A model generated the notes under the pieces. That model had not been told where the DNA came from and ran no database searches. It worked only from the letters and a program-made list of their open reading frames with translations. Source: JACMLD01 sp038207265 (GTDB taxonomy: Bacteria > Bacteroidota > Bacteroidia > Chitinophagales > Chitinophagaceae). From it: a DNA stretch of 64,000 bases. Positions 35,106 through 45,800 of this stretch are shown piece by piece (the first letter of the stretch is position 1; the number at the start of each line of letters is the position of its first letter). The translations under genes were made by a program, and so were the position numbers. The DNA lies in NCBI GenBank assembly GCA_038207265.1, contig JBBQZZ010000003.1, positions 62,001 to 126,000 on the forward strand, written 5' to 3'.

Positions 35106-36641
35106 TTAAACCAACTTTTTCAAATGATCAGATAGCCGCAGGCTTAGCGCAATCACTGTTAATGTTGGATTGGGTGCTGCAGCGGTTGCATAACAGGAAG
35201 CGCCTGCCACATGCAGGTTAGCGATGCCATGCACTTTGCAATTGGCATCCACCACACCGTTTGCAGGATCATCGCTCATGCGCGTAGTACCCATATGATG
35301 CCACCCCCCACCGGTAAACGAAGGCCATGCCGTATCGTTCTCATCCCAGAGATACTCCATAAGTTTTACGCGGCCCACACCGGTTTTGCCAATCTGCTGA
35401 CCAATGAGTTCGTAAATTTTACGGATACTGTGTTTCTCCAATGGCGTTAATACCCAATGAAGGTTTGCCCTCGGCATACCCAAAGCATCTTTTTCTGTGT
35501 CCAATGTTATTCGGGAGTCAGGATTGGGCGCCTGTTCAATTCTTGTAAACAATTCATAGGATCTGAAAATTTTATCATCCGCTTTAGCATTTTTCACTTC
35601 TTTGCCAGCGTCACCAAATTCTTCCATCAATTTATCAAGGTTCTTTTTCGGATTGTCAGAATTCCAGATATCCATGATCGGTTTTACTTTTTTTGCCATC
35701 GTCAACGGAGTCAATGATGCGGTTCCATTGAGTATTTTATTTTTAGCCTGCTGTTCCTTAGTGATACCCAGTTCACACCGCATCGTCTTTCCAAAATCCC
35801 AGGTATAAAGTTTAAGTGGATCGGGTCGCGACAACCATAGTTCCGCAGATTTTATTTCCAGGTGTTCCATGAAATACCTGCCTACATTGTCGTGATCATT
35901 TCCCAATCCTTTTGGCGCCTGTTTATTAGATGATAATAATATTCTTGCATTCTGTACAGAACAACAGGCCAGGATGAAATGCTTTGCTTTTACCGTATGT
36001 TGCTTACCGGTATAATTTTTTACCGTTACCTGCTTTATAGCAGAAACATTTTCATTCGCGGTAATGTCTACCAGGTTTGCATAAGTATACAAATGAACAT
36101 TCTTTGCGTTTACGATAGCATCCCTGTATTTAGTACCAAACCGGGTATTGCTGAATTGCCACACTTTGTTCCATACTACTGATTCATCTTTTAGTATCGA
36201 TTGCAATTGCGGATCCTTCTTTTGCCAGTATTTCCAATCATATTCATAAGGACCCAGCTCAACATTTTTATGCGCTCTTTTATAAAACGGATCCAGGTCG
36301 GCACGTTTGATTGGCCATCCGCTGTGCGGAATCCAATCGCGTTTTTCAAAATCAACCTCATCAAACGTAGAACAGAAGCCGGCCCAATGCCCTGTTGTAC
36401 CGCCAAAATAATGCAGCCGTGCAGATCTCAATGGAAAATAATGCTGTCCCGTTGTTTTTCCTGCATAGAGATCTTGTACCTTATCATCATATTCAAATCC
36501 ACCGCCTTCCAGTAAAATCACTTTCTGAGAACTGCCAATCCAGTCCAACGCAATGCTGATACCGGCAGCGCCTGCACCAACAATACAAATGTCTCCTTCA
36601 ATAATACTGTCTGTGGGCAATTCCCTTGCGTCGATATGCAT
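35106..36641 (-). CDS. GMC family oxidoreductase (flavoprotein)
   Basis: I choose the ATG at 36641 (MHIDARELPTDS, 511 residues); the frame extends 27 codons upstream but that would overlap the previous gene. The FAD-binding GxGxxG lies at 22-27 (VGAGAAGISIALDW). The C-terminal GMC signature is complete: WHHMGTTRMSDDPANGVVD, then ASCYATAAAPNPTLTV. The middle HWAGFCSTFDEVDF fits the substrate domain of gluconate 2-dehydrogenase-like members. There is no export signal of its own, so it may be carried by the small signal-bearing protein encoded 23 bases upstream. It oxidises an alcohol or sugar, substrate unknown. Confidence 0.85.
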   Translation of the reverse strand: MHIDARELPTDSIIEGDICIVGAGAAGISIALDWIGSSQKVILLEGGGFEYDDKVQDLYAGKTTGQHYFPLRSARLHYFGGTTGHWAGFCSTFDEVDFEKRDWIPHSGWPIKRADLDPFYKRAHKNVELGPYEYDWKYWQKKDPQLQSILKDESVVWNKVWQFSNTRFGTKYRDAIVNAKNVHLYTYANLVDITANENVSAIKQVTVKNYTGKQHTVKAKHFILACCSVQNARILLSSNKQAPKGLGNDHDNVGRYFMEHLEIKSAELWLSRPDPLKLYTWDFGKTMRCELGITKEQQAKNKILNGTASLTPLTMAKKVKPIMDIWNSDNPKKNLDKLMEEFGDAGKEVKNAKADDKIFRSYELFTRIEQAPNPDSRITLDTEKDALGMPRANLHWVLTPLEKHSIRKIYELIGQQIGKTGVGRVKLMEYLWDENDTAWPSFTGGGWHHMGTTRMSDDPANGVVDANCKVHGIANLHVAGASCYATAAAPNPTLTVIALSLRLSDHLKKLV

Positions 36642-36664
36642 ATAGTGGCTGTTTAAATAATTTA

Positions 36665-37060
36665 TTAACGGGTTAATGAGAACAGCGCACACTGCCGCGC
36701 TTCGGTAAGTGATATCACCCATCCATTGATGACAAGGGTGTTCCCCTGGTCCAAATCATTGTTTATATTTTTCTCCAGGAACATATCAAATTCCTTTTCA
36801 GGAGTATTGGATGAAATGTTACCCGTCTTGTTCGTCTGCAGCTGTTCTTCCAGTGCCTTAATATTATATTCTTCCTTATGCATACTGCCATATGCTTTAC
36901 CGATGGCCATAATTTCTTTTTCGTCTGTGATCTTTGCAAGCGACTGTGGAAGCGCCAGTTTTTTGTCATACGCATTGGCCGACCCTTTACAGTTGAGATA
37001 GGGAATGCTGACAGCAGCCGCGCCTATTGCAGTGAGGGCTATAAATTTTCCACGTTTCAT
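36665..37060 (-). CDS. Small signal-bearing protein, likely partner subunit of the GMC oxidoreductase
   Basis: The 131-residue protein begins MKRGKFIALTAIGAAAVS with a Cys at about 24, which suggests an exported or lipid-anchored protein. The rest is helical and charged (EKEIMAIGKAYGSMHKEEYN) and resembles a shortened gluconate 2-dehydrogenase subunit 3-like protein, but I cannot confirm this. It ends 23 bases before the GMC gene, matching the subunit-3/GMC pair seen at the right end of the window (63188-64000). Partner role is inferred from position. Confidence 0.5.
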   Translation of the reverse strand: MKRGKFIALTAIGAAAVSIPYLNCKGSANAYDKKLALPQSLAKITDEKEIMAIGKAYGSMHKEEYNIKALEEQLQTNKTGNISSNTPEKEFDMFLEKNINNDLDQGNTLVINGWVISLTEARQCALFSLTR

Positions 37061-37303
37061 ATAACAGGCAGTTTTTAAAGTAGTGTAAGCAATTTAGGTG
37101 ATTATTTTATTAATATAACCCCGTTGGTATAAGTTCTGATCAATTGTGTGCAACATCCAGGTGTTACGGATGCTATTTATTTCAAACAAATATTTATAAT
37201 TAATAATAGGTAAAATTGATTTGCTGTGCCGGATCCCCGTTTATCAACTTAAAATAAATATATCCCACGTGCTTAATTCCAAATTGGCTGGCAGCAACAC
37301 CTG

Positions 37304-37334
37304 TAAACAAAAAACCCACGCAATTGCATGGGTT
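37304..37334 (-). terminator. Rho-independent terminator of the NHL-propeller gene
   Basis: On the minus strand AACCCA and TGGGTT flank GCAATTGC to form a stem (37334-37313) followed by a T-rich run (TTTTTTGTTTAC). It lies 23 bases past the stop of the gene at 37357. Good stem plus T-run makes this convincing. Confidence 0.75.
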
Positions 37335-37356
37335 AATATGCCTGCAATCAAAATAA

Positions 37357-38505
37357 TTATTGCAATATTACTTTCCTGATTACTTTTTTTGGGGGTTCCG
37401 AAATATAAACTGTCTTCCCATCGGGTGTGGTTGCTATTCCCCCAATTGTTGCAAGACCGGCACTTTTCGCTGGTCCGTCTCCGTAAGTCTTACTAAACCC
37501 CACAACAGTTGTCACTTCCTTACCTGGTCTTACCATTCTCAAAGATGGCAATCCATTGCCGCCTTCACCATAGGTGGTAAAGAAAACAATACTTCCATCC
37601 TGGTTGGCGGTTACCTGTGTAACCCTGTTTGCCTGTGCCTGGCTTACCGGACCGTCCTTATCTATTCCCAGTCCATCTTTGTATTGAAACAGTGATGTTA
37701 CATTGCCGGCAGGGGTCACCATTCTTACCAAATCATTTCTGAAATCAGCTACATAAATATTACCGTTAGCGTCAGATGCAATATCGGATACGCTACCAGC
37801 AAAACTAGCGTCTTCACCCAAACCGTCTTTGAAGGGCCAGGCATTGCCGCCTCTTGTGCCGGTGGATTTACCAGCAAAGGAAACAACGGTTCCGTTAAAA
37901 ATCTCATGCATTGTATTCCAGGAGGTGTTGAAAAAATAAATTTCTCCGTTGCTGCCGGTTGCGATACCGTTTGTTAAATCAAAATGATCCACTGTATTTA
38001 ACGGGCCCGTGGCATTGCCCGCATAAATCCTGTCTGCAAGTTTTGTGATCTTAAATGAATTACCATTGGGCTCAATCTTTATCAAATCATTTTCTTTTGT
38101 AGTAAAATACAGGTTACCGCCTGCCCAGCCAGGTGCTCTGTCTAGATCGAGTATTTCACTGTAATTACTAATAGTACCCAGGGGCATATAGGTTTTTACA
38201 TTGTTCTGTTGATCAATACTGCGGATAACTGTACCATCAGCTACATATAATGTACTGTTTCGATCATCATATACCATTTTTGTTGGGTTCCATAACCTTG
38301 CGTTGCTGCCATTGCCATCTTCTGCATTGCCATGATCGCCGGCTTTGCCCGCAATGGTATAAACAATTGCATTTGATTCACCCGGTTTATCATTTGTTCC
38401 TCCCGGATTAGAAGGGACATGGTCTGATGCTTTAGTGCAGGATATAATGTTTATCAAAATAAAAACAATTGCAGCGTATGCCCTGCTTACATAAAAAAAA
38501 TTCAT
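37357..38505 (-). CDS. NHL/SMP-30-like beta-propeller lipoprotein
   Basis: The 382-residue protein has a signal sequence with a lipobox-like end (ILINIISC, Cys at about 23). The body consists of repeated propeller blades: AVYTIAGKAGDHGNAEDG-like opening, NPTKMVYDDRNSTLYVADG, GIATGSNGEIYFFN, DIASDANGNIYVADFRND and GGIATTPDGKTVYISEP. Such NHL-type lipoproteins bind ligands at the cell surface or, less often, hydrolyse lactones; no catalytic set is evident. It has its own terminator and so appears to be a single-gene unit. Confidence 0.8.
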   Translation of the reverse strand: MNFFYVSRAYAAIVFILINIISCTKASDHVPSNPGGTNDKPGESNAIVYTIAGKAGDHGNAEDGNGSNARLWNPTKMVYDDRNSTLYVADGTVIRSIDQQNNVKTYMPLGTISNYSEILDLDRAPGWAGGNLYFTTKENDLIKIEPNGNSFKITKLADRIYAGNATGPLNTVDHFDLTNGIATGSNGEIYFFNTSWNTMHEIFNGTVVSFAGKSTGTRGGNAWPFKDGLGEDASFAGSVSDIASDANGNIYVADFRNDLVRMVTPAGNVTSLFQYKDGLGIDKDGPVSQAQANRVTQVTANQDGSIVFFTTYGEGGNGLPSLRMVRPGKEVTTVVGFSKTYGDGPAKSAGLATIGGIATTPDGKTVYISEPPKKVIRKVILQ

Positions 38506-39003
38506 GCTGATAAGATTTGATAATATTTATGAATGACTGCCAGTATCTATTGACAGCGTTATTGTTTGCATTGCAAAGCTGTTGCAAATAGAATCTGATA
38601 AAAACTGCAGTTGTAGTGAAGTGATCAAACGGCTGTATGAAATGTGGTTTTGCAAATAAGCGCTTCCTTTTAATAGTTGTTCATTTAATCAATCAACATT
38701 TCATCTAATGATTATGGCAATTCATTCATGCCCCCATAGGAATGCCATTGTTCCAAAAATATCTTGCAGCAATAATTAAGACTTCTTTCATGAAATTCAA
38801 ACTACTTCGCACTGCAACCCGCTTTATTACGACAGCCTCAGTTGTACGGGTTGCGGTTCATGCCTTTAAAACGGTATCATTTGCCAGGTACAATTATGAA
38901 AGAAGAACCGCAAACTGGAAAATGCATTTGAATTCAGTTTGAAAATTATTCATCATTTTTTATTCATAAATCAATAATCATTCACTTTTAAACTTTGTCA
39001 ATT
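38506..39003. other. Intergenic stretch with doubtful small frame
   Basis: The only frame of note is a basic 50-residue one at 38790-38942 (MKFKLLRTATRFITTASVV at its start), which I do not trust: it matches nothing I know. No clear promoter for the cytochrome gene could be picked. Confidence 0.35.
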
Positions 39004-39591
39004 ATGCGTCACTCGATTTTTATGGTTGCCGGAATTGCAGCGGTTCTGACTGTAGCCGTTATTGCCTGCACCAACTCTTCCGCCTCCAAAGAACCCGTTG
39101 CCAAACTGGATGCAACGGCAATGGTTAAACGCGGCGAATATCTTGTAAATGCCATTGGTTGCGATGATTGCCATTCGCCCAAACGAATGGGCGCAAATGG
39201 GCCGGAAATTATCCCGGAACTTCGTTTATCCGGCTTTCAGCAAAATGGGACACTACCAGCAATTGATACCAACCAGGTTAAAAAAGGCTGGACCTTATTA
39301 TCCCCGGATTTAACCGGCGCTGTTGGCCAATGGGGTGCTTCATTTGCCGGTAATATTACCAGTGATGGAACTGGCATTGGTAACTGGACAGAGGAAAATT
39401 TTCTTCGTGCTATACGTGAAGGAAAATTAAAGGGTCTGGCAAATAGTCGGCCTTTACTACCTCCAATGCCCTGGTTTGTATACCGTAATATGACGGATGA
39501 GGATCTGAAATCCATTTTTGCGTATCTGAAAACAACCAAACCGGTTAAAAATATTGTTCCAGCAGCAAAATCACTGTCGGCGCTTCAATAA
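39004..39591 (+). CDS. Cytochrome c lipoprotein
   Basis: From the ATG at 39004 (MRHSIFMVAGIAAVL) the product has 195 residues with a lipobox-like VIAC at about 20-23. One haem-binding motif CDDCH lies at about 56-60 in YLVNAIGCDDCHSPK, and the likely axial Met is in PLLPPMPW near 157-161; TDEDLKSIFAYLKTTKPVKN is the usual C-terminal helix of mono-haem class I cytochromes. It would pass electrons at the outer face of the inner membrane or on the outer membrane. No oxidoreductase gene is directly beside it. Its partner may be one of the GMC dehydrogenases elsewhere in the window. Confidence 0.85.
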   Translation: MRHSIFMVAGIAAVLTVAVIACTNSSASKEPVAKLDATAMVKRGEYLVNAIGCDDCHSPKRMGANGPEIIPELRLSGFQQNGTLPAIDTNQVKKGWTLLSPDLTGAVGQWGASFAGNITSDGTGIGNWTEENFLRAIREGKLKGLANSRPLLPPMPWFVYRNMTDEDLKSIFAYLKTTKPVKNIVPAAKSLSALQ

Positions 39592-39821
39592 TTATCGCGT
39601 CTTAGAGAACCTGTGACTTAAGATGTTCTGAATACACTGCAGACTGACAGCAGTGTATTCATTTCCTTAGCAGGTTTAATAAGTTGAACCCGTACGGAAC
39701 AGTTAATAGCGTTAAACCCGGCTGCAATTCATACAGCGTTTTACTCAATTCATACCAGACCCTGTACATCCCATTGCCCGTTTAAGACAGCAATGCACAA
39801 AACATAGTAATTTGTAATAGA

Positions 39822-40880
39822 ATGAAAATGGTGATACCGCAATACAATGGAAAAGATAACCTGGTAATGGTATTGACCATGCCGGCTTTTGCCATTGTTG
39901 TGAACAGCATAATCCTGGACGCCTCCTATTATAGCAATTGGAAAATATTTATTGTTGCTACTATCCTTACCGCAATAGCAGGCACTATAGATTTTATCCT
40001 ATGTGGATTGGTTGCGGTGGCATTGAAAGCCCATTTCCCGGCTGAACATCAGCTTATGAAGCGACTTTCATTCATGATTATTACATTTCTGATCATCAGC
40101 GGTCTCTATTTGTATTCATTGTTCCGTGGCTATGAAATGATTACTTTTTTCAATTATCATTTTAACCAGGCAAGATTTATCTGGAGTTATTTTTCATTGG
40201 GTATTCTCAATATTTTTCTCACTTTTCTTATGGAAGGAATCTCGAGGTACAACGACTGGTTAAAAAACCGGCAGGAAACAGAGGCACTGAACAACGCCTA
40301 TAAAAAGAGTCAGTTATATGGATTGAAAAGCCAGGTGAATCCGCATTTTTTATTCAATAGTTTAAATTCTCTTTCCAGTCTGATACAGGATGACGAAGAA
40401 AAAGCAGAAGCCTTCCTCGACGAAATGAGCAAGGTCTATCGCTATATGTTACGCAGTGATGAAGAACAAATGGTAACCCTGGAAACAGAACTCAGTTTTG
40501 TAAATTCTTATATTCATATATTAAAAGCCAGGTACGGAGATGGATTGCAGCTTCGCATACAGGTATCTGAAAAAGACAAAACAACCTTATTGCCCGCGTT
40601 GGCATTGCAGGTAATCATTGAAAATGCATTTTCACAAAATATAGTAAGCAAGTCAAACCCGTTGATCATATCCATTGCATCTACAGGGCAAAATTTTATA
40701 GAAGTCAGCAACAATGTTCAACCCAAAACAATCACAGATGCGATGGATTTTGATGCGGGGCTGGATAACCTGGTTCAGAAATACTGCCTGCTGAACCTGC
40801 CGCTAACGGTGATGGATACTGGTAACAATCTTCGCATCATACAGTTGCCGATAATGCCAAAAACAGGAGGTATCTTATGA
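39822..40880 (+). CDS. LytS-family histidine kinase with atypical ATP-binding region
   Basis: The 352-residue protein has four hydrophobic helices in its first 140 residues and the phospho-acceptor box LKSQVNPHFLFNSLNSLSSL (His at about 174). The N box reads QVIIENAFSQN where related kinases have ENAIKHG, and the G box expected near GIGLxN is replaced by DFDAGLDNLVQKYCLL. ATP binding may therefore be weak or lost. Its stop overlaps the start of the next kinase by four bases (ATGA), so the two are made together and could form heterodimers. Family call firm; the loss of activity is inferred. Confidence 0.82.
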   Translation: MKMVIPQYNGKDNLVMVLTMPAFAIVVNSIILDASYYSNWKIFIVATILTAIAGTIDFILCGLVAVALKAHFPAEHQLMKRLSFMIITFLIISGLYLYSLFRGYEMITFFNYHFNQARFIWSYFSLGILNIFLTFLMEGISRYNDWLKNRQETEALNNAYKKSQLYGLKSQVNPHFLFNSLNSLSSLIQDDEEKAEAFLDEMSKVYRYMLRSDEEQMVTLETELSFVNSYIHILKARYGDGLQLRIQVSEKDKTTLLPALALQVIIENAFSQNIVSKSNPLIISIASTGQNFIEVSNNVQPKTITDAMDFDAGLDNLVQKYCLLNLPLTVMDTGNNLRIIQLPIMPKTGGIL

Positions 40881-41962
40881 AATGGATGAAACCTCCCCGG
40901 TTGGAATGCTATTCATTTCTCTTTTCGATGCCATTGATTTCAATAGCCATCAACCTCATCTTATATGATGACCGATTATGGAAAGATGCCCGGATATGGT
41001 GGTTTTCCATACCGCTGATTTTTATTATGGGCGCCGGATCATGGTATTCACATGTATTGTATGCAGACTGGGTGGAAAGGACTTATCCCGAATTAAACCA
41101 GAGCCGACAACGCATCCTGAGGAAAGCCATGGTATTATTTGTATTGATGGTACCTAGTATATTAATCATACTCTTTGTGTATGACTATTTTCATATTTTA
41201 GGTTACCATATGCGGAGGATTGACTTTCCCAAGGGATTGCTGGTGGGGCTTTGTGTTAACCTTATTTTCGAAACATTGTATGAAGCTGATTACATGTTAT
41301 CCAAATACAAAGAAAGCAAAGCAGAAAAAGAAACCATTGCAAAATTATCCGTTGCCCAGGAATTTGACCTTTTAAAAAGCCAGGTGAACCCGCATTTTCT
41401 TTTCAATTGCTTTAATACTCTTTCATCATTGATAACCGTAGACAAACAAAAAGCGGATGTCTTTTTAAATGAACTGAGTAAAGTGTATCGTTACTTGCTT
41501 CGCAACAATGAAGAAGGCGTGAGTACCGTGGACAATGAAATAAAATTTATTCAATCTTATTACCAGTTGCTGCAAACAAGACATGGCGATGCCGTACAGT
41601 TGAATATACAAATTGATAAAAGATATGAAACGTACCTGCTGCCTTCACTTACTTTACAATTATTAATAGAAAATGCAGTCAAACACAATGCGCTTTCAAA
41701 AAATAAACCACTGGTGATTGACGTATTCACAGCGGCAGGCAATAAGATGGTTGTCAACAATAACCTGCAACGGCGCACCATAAAAGCACCCAGTAATAAA
41801 ATAGGTTTGGAAAATATAAAAGCAAAATACGAACTGCTGAAACAACCGGGTTTCCAGGTAATGGAAGATGATAAAAATTTTACCGTAGTGCTCCCATTGA
41901 TTTGGAAACCTTCTACAGGTGACGGAGAGAAACAAAAACACGAAAATTATAAATTGAATTGA
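40877..41962 (+). CDS. LytS-family histidine kinase
   Basis: The 361-residue protein is a close relative of the preceding one: four helices, then LKSQVNPHFLFNCFNTLSSL with the His at about 173. Unlike its neighbour it keeps a good N box (LLIENAVKHNAL) and a G-box remnant NKIGLENIKAKYELL. It should be the active kinase of the pair, phosphorylating the LytTR regulator that starts 88 bases downstream. Confidence 0.86.
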   Translation: MKWMKPPRLECYSFLFSMPLISIAINLILYDDRLWKDARIWWFSIPLIFIMGAGSWYSHVLYADWVERTYPELNQSRQRILRKAMVLFVLMVPSILIILFVYDYFHILGYHMRRIDFPKGLLVGLCVNLIFETLYEADYMLSKYKESKAEKETIAKLSVAQEFDLLKSQVNPHFLFNCFNTLSSLITVDKQKADVFLNELSKVYRYLLRNNEEGVSTVDNEIKFIQSYYQLLQTRHGDAVQLNIQIDKRYETYLLPSLTLQLLIENAVKHNALSKNKPLVIDVFTAAGNKMVVNNNLQRRTIKAPSNKIGLENIKAKYELLKQPGFQVMEDDKNFTVVLPLIWKPSTGDGEKQKHENYKLN

Positions 41963-42050
41963 CCCTGAAGTTGCTCATGTTGGGCATCGTTGCAAATCCG
42001 CATAAGATGTAAAAAACCGTAAAATTCTATTGAGCCATAAAACCAATTAT

Positions 42051-42815
42051 ATGAATATTCTTATTGTTGAAGACGAAGACCTGGCAGTAAAAAAACTGCA
42101 AAAGACATTGGCCGCTGTTGATGCATCAGCGGAAGTAGTTGGTACCATGGATAGTATTCAGGGTACGGTGCAGTGGCTTCAGAACAATCCAACACCAGAT
42201 TTGATACTAATGGACATTGAGCTTGCCGACGGGCAAAGCTTTGAAATTTTTAACCTGGCAGAAGTTAAAAGCCCGGTTATTTTTACTACCTCTTACGATG
42301 AATATGCGCTCAAAGCATTTAAAGTAAACAGCGTGGATTACCTGCTCAAGCCCATACAAAAAGAAGAATTGCAGGCAGCGCTGAATAAATTCAAAAAATT
42401 AAAAGCCGGATTGCATCCGGAGGTAAATATTGAAAGCCTGGTAAAAGAATTACAACAAAAATTGCAGCCCAAAGAATACCGTAAACGGTTCCTGGTAAAA
42501 CATGCGCAGAAATTAATGAGTATTGAAGTAGCAGACATTGCATATTTCTACAGCGATGGCAGGCTTAATTTTTTTAAGACCGCAGATAACAAAAAGTTTG
42601 TTGTAGACTATACCATGGATGAGCTGGATGACATGCTGGATCCGGAAAGATATTTTAGGATCAGCCGATCTTTTTATGTTTCCATTGGCGCCGTGGAAAA
42701 AATTGATGATTATTTTGGCAACCGTTTGATACTCGCGCTAAAACCGACAGTTGATAAGGAATCACTGGTAAGCCGCGAAAAAGTTACGGAGTTTAAAAAA
42801 TGGCTCGGTAAATAA
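42051..42815 (+). CDS. LytTR-family response regulator
   Basis: I take the ATG at 42051 (MNILIVEDEDLAV), giving 254 residues, because the receiver fold begins there. Phospho-acceptor Asp55 lies in LILMDIELADG, with FTTSYDEYALKAF and YLLKPIQ for the Thr and Lys. The LytTR DNA-binding domain covers about 150-250 (RFLVKHAQKLMSIEVADIAY, then RYFRISRSFYVS). It ends 15 bases before the convergent propeller-sensor gene. It is the output of the two-kinase operon. Confidence 0.9.
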   Translation: MNILIVEDEDLAVKKLQKTLAAVDASAEVVGTMDSIQGTVQWLQNNPTPDLILMDIELADGQSFEIFNLAEVKSPVIFTTSYDEYALKAFKVNSVDYLLKPIQKEELQAALNKFKKLKAGLHPEVNIESLVKELQQKLQPKEYRKRFLVKHAQKLMSIEVADIAYFYSDGRLNFFKTADNKKFVVDYTMDELDDMLDPERYFRISRSFYVSIGAVEKIDDYFGNRLILALKPTVDKESLVSREKVTEFKKWLGK

Positions 42816-42830
42816 TGAGTCGGCATCATT

Positions 42831-45800
42831 TTATTTCAGTGGAATCCTCAATTCAACCACCGCATTGCTCTTATTTATTTGAATATCGAGTTTTCCCTGA
42901 ACAACTGCCATGCGCCTGTTCATGTCCTGGCGCTGCAACAAAACGTTGATCTGCTGGCTATCGCTGTTTTCATAATTAAATTGAATGGTATACAAGAGGC
43001 CGTTGTTTTCTAGGGTCAGGTATATTTTACTGTTTTGCGCTTTAACCTGCTCAAGACTTTTGACGGTTTCCTTAAATAAAAGAAACGCTTCATAACGGAA
43101 ATGCATATCCAATTTTAGCATTCTTACCTTTTTATCCACCATCATTTCAACCTTGCAGTTATGCCGGTGGTTCAGCGCATCGATGTATTCCTGCATTCTC
43201 TCAACCGTTTTCTCCATGTTGTCATTTTCCGGTGCTATGCTCCATAGCATATCGTCCATAGCAATGATCATATTGTGGCTTTTGCTGTGTATCTGTTCAA
43301 TAAACTCTTTGGATTTTTCTGGCTCACGGTCCGCCTTCAACCGCGCCATTTCACTTAGTATATTGATATTATTCAAAGCAGTATTTACATCCTCATGCAG
43401 GTTGTCTGCAATGTTGCTGCGCATTTTTTGTACGGCTTCTTTTCTATTCATGCGTGACCTGTCCAGCAGAAATAGTACCAGGCCTGCCATCAATGTAAGC
43501 AAGCTATAAAACCACCATGTTTGCCAGAAGGGCGGATTTACTATTATTGTTAAGTGTTGCTTGCTTTCAGTGAAATTGCCTTCCTCGTCAAACGTCCTGA
43601 ATAACAACTGGTATGAACCCTTTGGTAGAAAAGTATAAGTGGCATCCTGGTCATTATCGGCCAATTTCCAATCTTTGTCCAATCCCTGCATCTGGTATTG
43701 TATTCTATAGGGCGTTGTATAAACAAGCGTTGAAAAAGATATATGGATTGAATTCTGATCATAATTGAGATTGATTTCTTTTAATCGCATCAGCGAGTCA
43801 ACCGATACCATCTTATTCATCACTTCAAAATCTGTGATGGTCACGTTGGGTGGCACTTTGCTTCCCAACATCATTTTAACCGGATCAAAAAAAACAAACT
43901 GATTACTGGTACCAAACAGCAAACGGCCATCGGGTAATTGATAGCCTGCACCTGGCACAAAATTGTCATACTGAATTCCATCCTCGCGGTTGAAACGAAC
44001 TACTACGCGTCGTGATATATTTACACGGTACAATCCACTGGAAGAACTGATCCAGAGAAATCCATTGTTGTCTTTTACCATTGCAGTGATAGCACCGGAT
44101 ATGGCATCCGGTAAACCCACCAGCGCGCTTTGCTTTGTATAGCGATTATAAGCAACAATCCGGTTCGCCGTGGTTAAGATCATCAGGCTATCATTGTATT
44201 CCAAAACAGCAGATACCGTTCCGTCGGGCAAGGTCAATCCGTCTTTTGCATCTTTTGCAAAATGCATGAGAATTTTTTCGGTACCCGGGTCAATTACATA
44301 ACAGCCATCGCTATTTGTACCAATCCAAATCAATCCGGTTTTATCTACGGTAATCTGGTTAATTCCCTGATTGGAGGGAATGCCGGCAAACCTTATCAAA
44401 TCATCGTTGGAAAGTTTATTATTCTTATTACGGTGCCATTTAAATACACCTGTTCTGAACATACCCAACCACAGATCACCACGTTTATCTTCTGCTATGC
44501 GGCTTACTGTTTTATGTTCAAGTATAGGAGGATCATAAAATGTGGCTTTACGTGTTGCTTGATCAATAGAAAAAATTCCCGGTTGCGAAGACATCCAGAT
44601 AGTATTACTGTCATGGGATGTAAACATGCTCCAGATAAATGGATTTTTTTCAAGACCCTTAATATCTGGCTGCATAGAATTAAAACTTGAATCATAAAAA
44701 TATAACCCATCTTCCCAGGTTCCATTTAGTAGTGTGCCCCATTTCGTTCTAATAAAAGACATGGGATTGCCATTTCCTATAACTCCACTTTGCCTGTTTA
44801 CATGAACGATTGTATTAAAATACTCCCGTGCGGGGTTAAACCGGAAGATGCCATTGTTGTTACTTCCCGTCCATATACTTCCTTCCCTGTCCTCAAACAT
44901 CGATGGAATTAATTCATATGCGATGCCATTTTCATTGGTATAACCATTGTATACCTGCTGGAATTTTTTTTCTTTCTCTAAAAACTTAGCAAAAACTTTC
45001 AAACCATATACCCAGATGCTGCCATCGTTTTGCTCAATAAATCCGTTGATTTCATGGTATTTTTTTAATGTGGTGAGCAATTGAAATCTTTCCGCGGTAT
45101 TTGTCCTGGTGTCAAAACAAAAAATCTCCGGGAATACTGAAACCCAGCAGAAATACCAGACTCTTCCCTTCTTATCAAACAGCATTTGAACAGGGTGAAT
45201 GCTTTTATCATAAGCGTCAATACCGGGTTCTTTTTCAATATTGTTACCAGGGTAACTCAATTGCCCTGTGGCCCTGTTATAAATAGCCGTTCCCAATCCC
45301 TCAACACCAACCCAATATTTCTGCGTACCCGGCTGTTGCGCCAGGTCAGAAATTTTCCATTCGGGCCGGGGTGTAAAAAACATTTTTTCTTTTGAAAACT
45401 CACGCCTGTATTCATTAAATAATAAAAGTTCACGACCAACCAACAGGTAAAATATATTTCCCTGTTCATCCATTATCAATCGTTTGTAGGCAGTTTCCAA
45501 AGAGCTTTTATTCACGGGGCGTATTTCAATTTCTTCAAAATTGAAATTGTGCGTATTAAATATTCCTACCGAGCCATCAGCAAAACTTATCCATAGCCGC
45601 TTTTGTTTATCGAACAATAGTTGCAGCACGCCGTTGGCAGGAAGTGATGATTGATTGGTTCCGGTATGGTGAAATGTTTTATAGCGGGTACCGTCGAAGC
45701 GTTGTAACCCATCGGTTCCGCCAATCCACATATATCCATCTGCATCCTGAACGATTGTATATACCTGATTGGAGATAAGTCCGGATGAAGTAGTATAATG

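Noticed and set aside
38742..38942. 66-residue frame upstream of the cytochrome gene
   Set aside because: Very basic, no recognisable family and no clear start signal; likely a chance frame.
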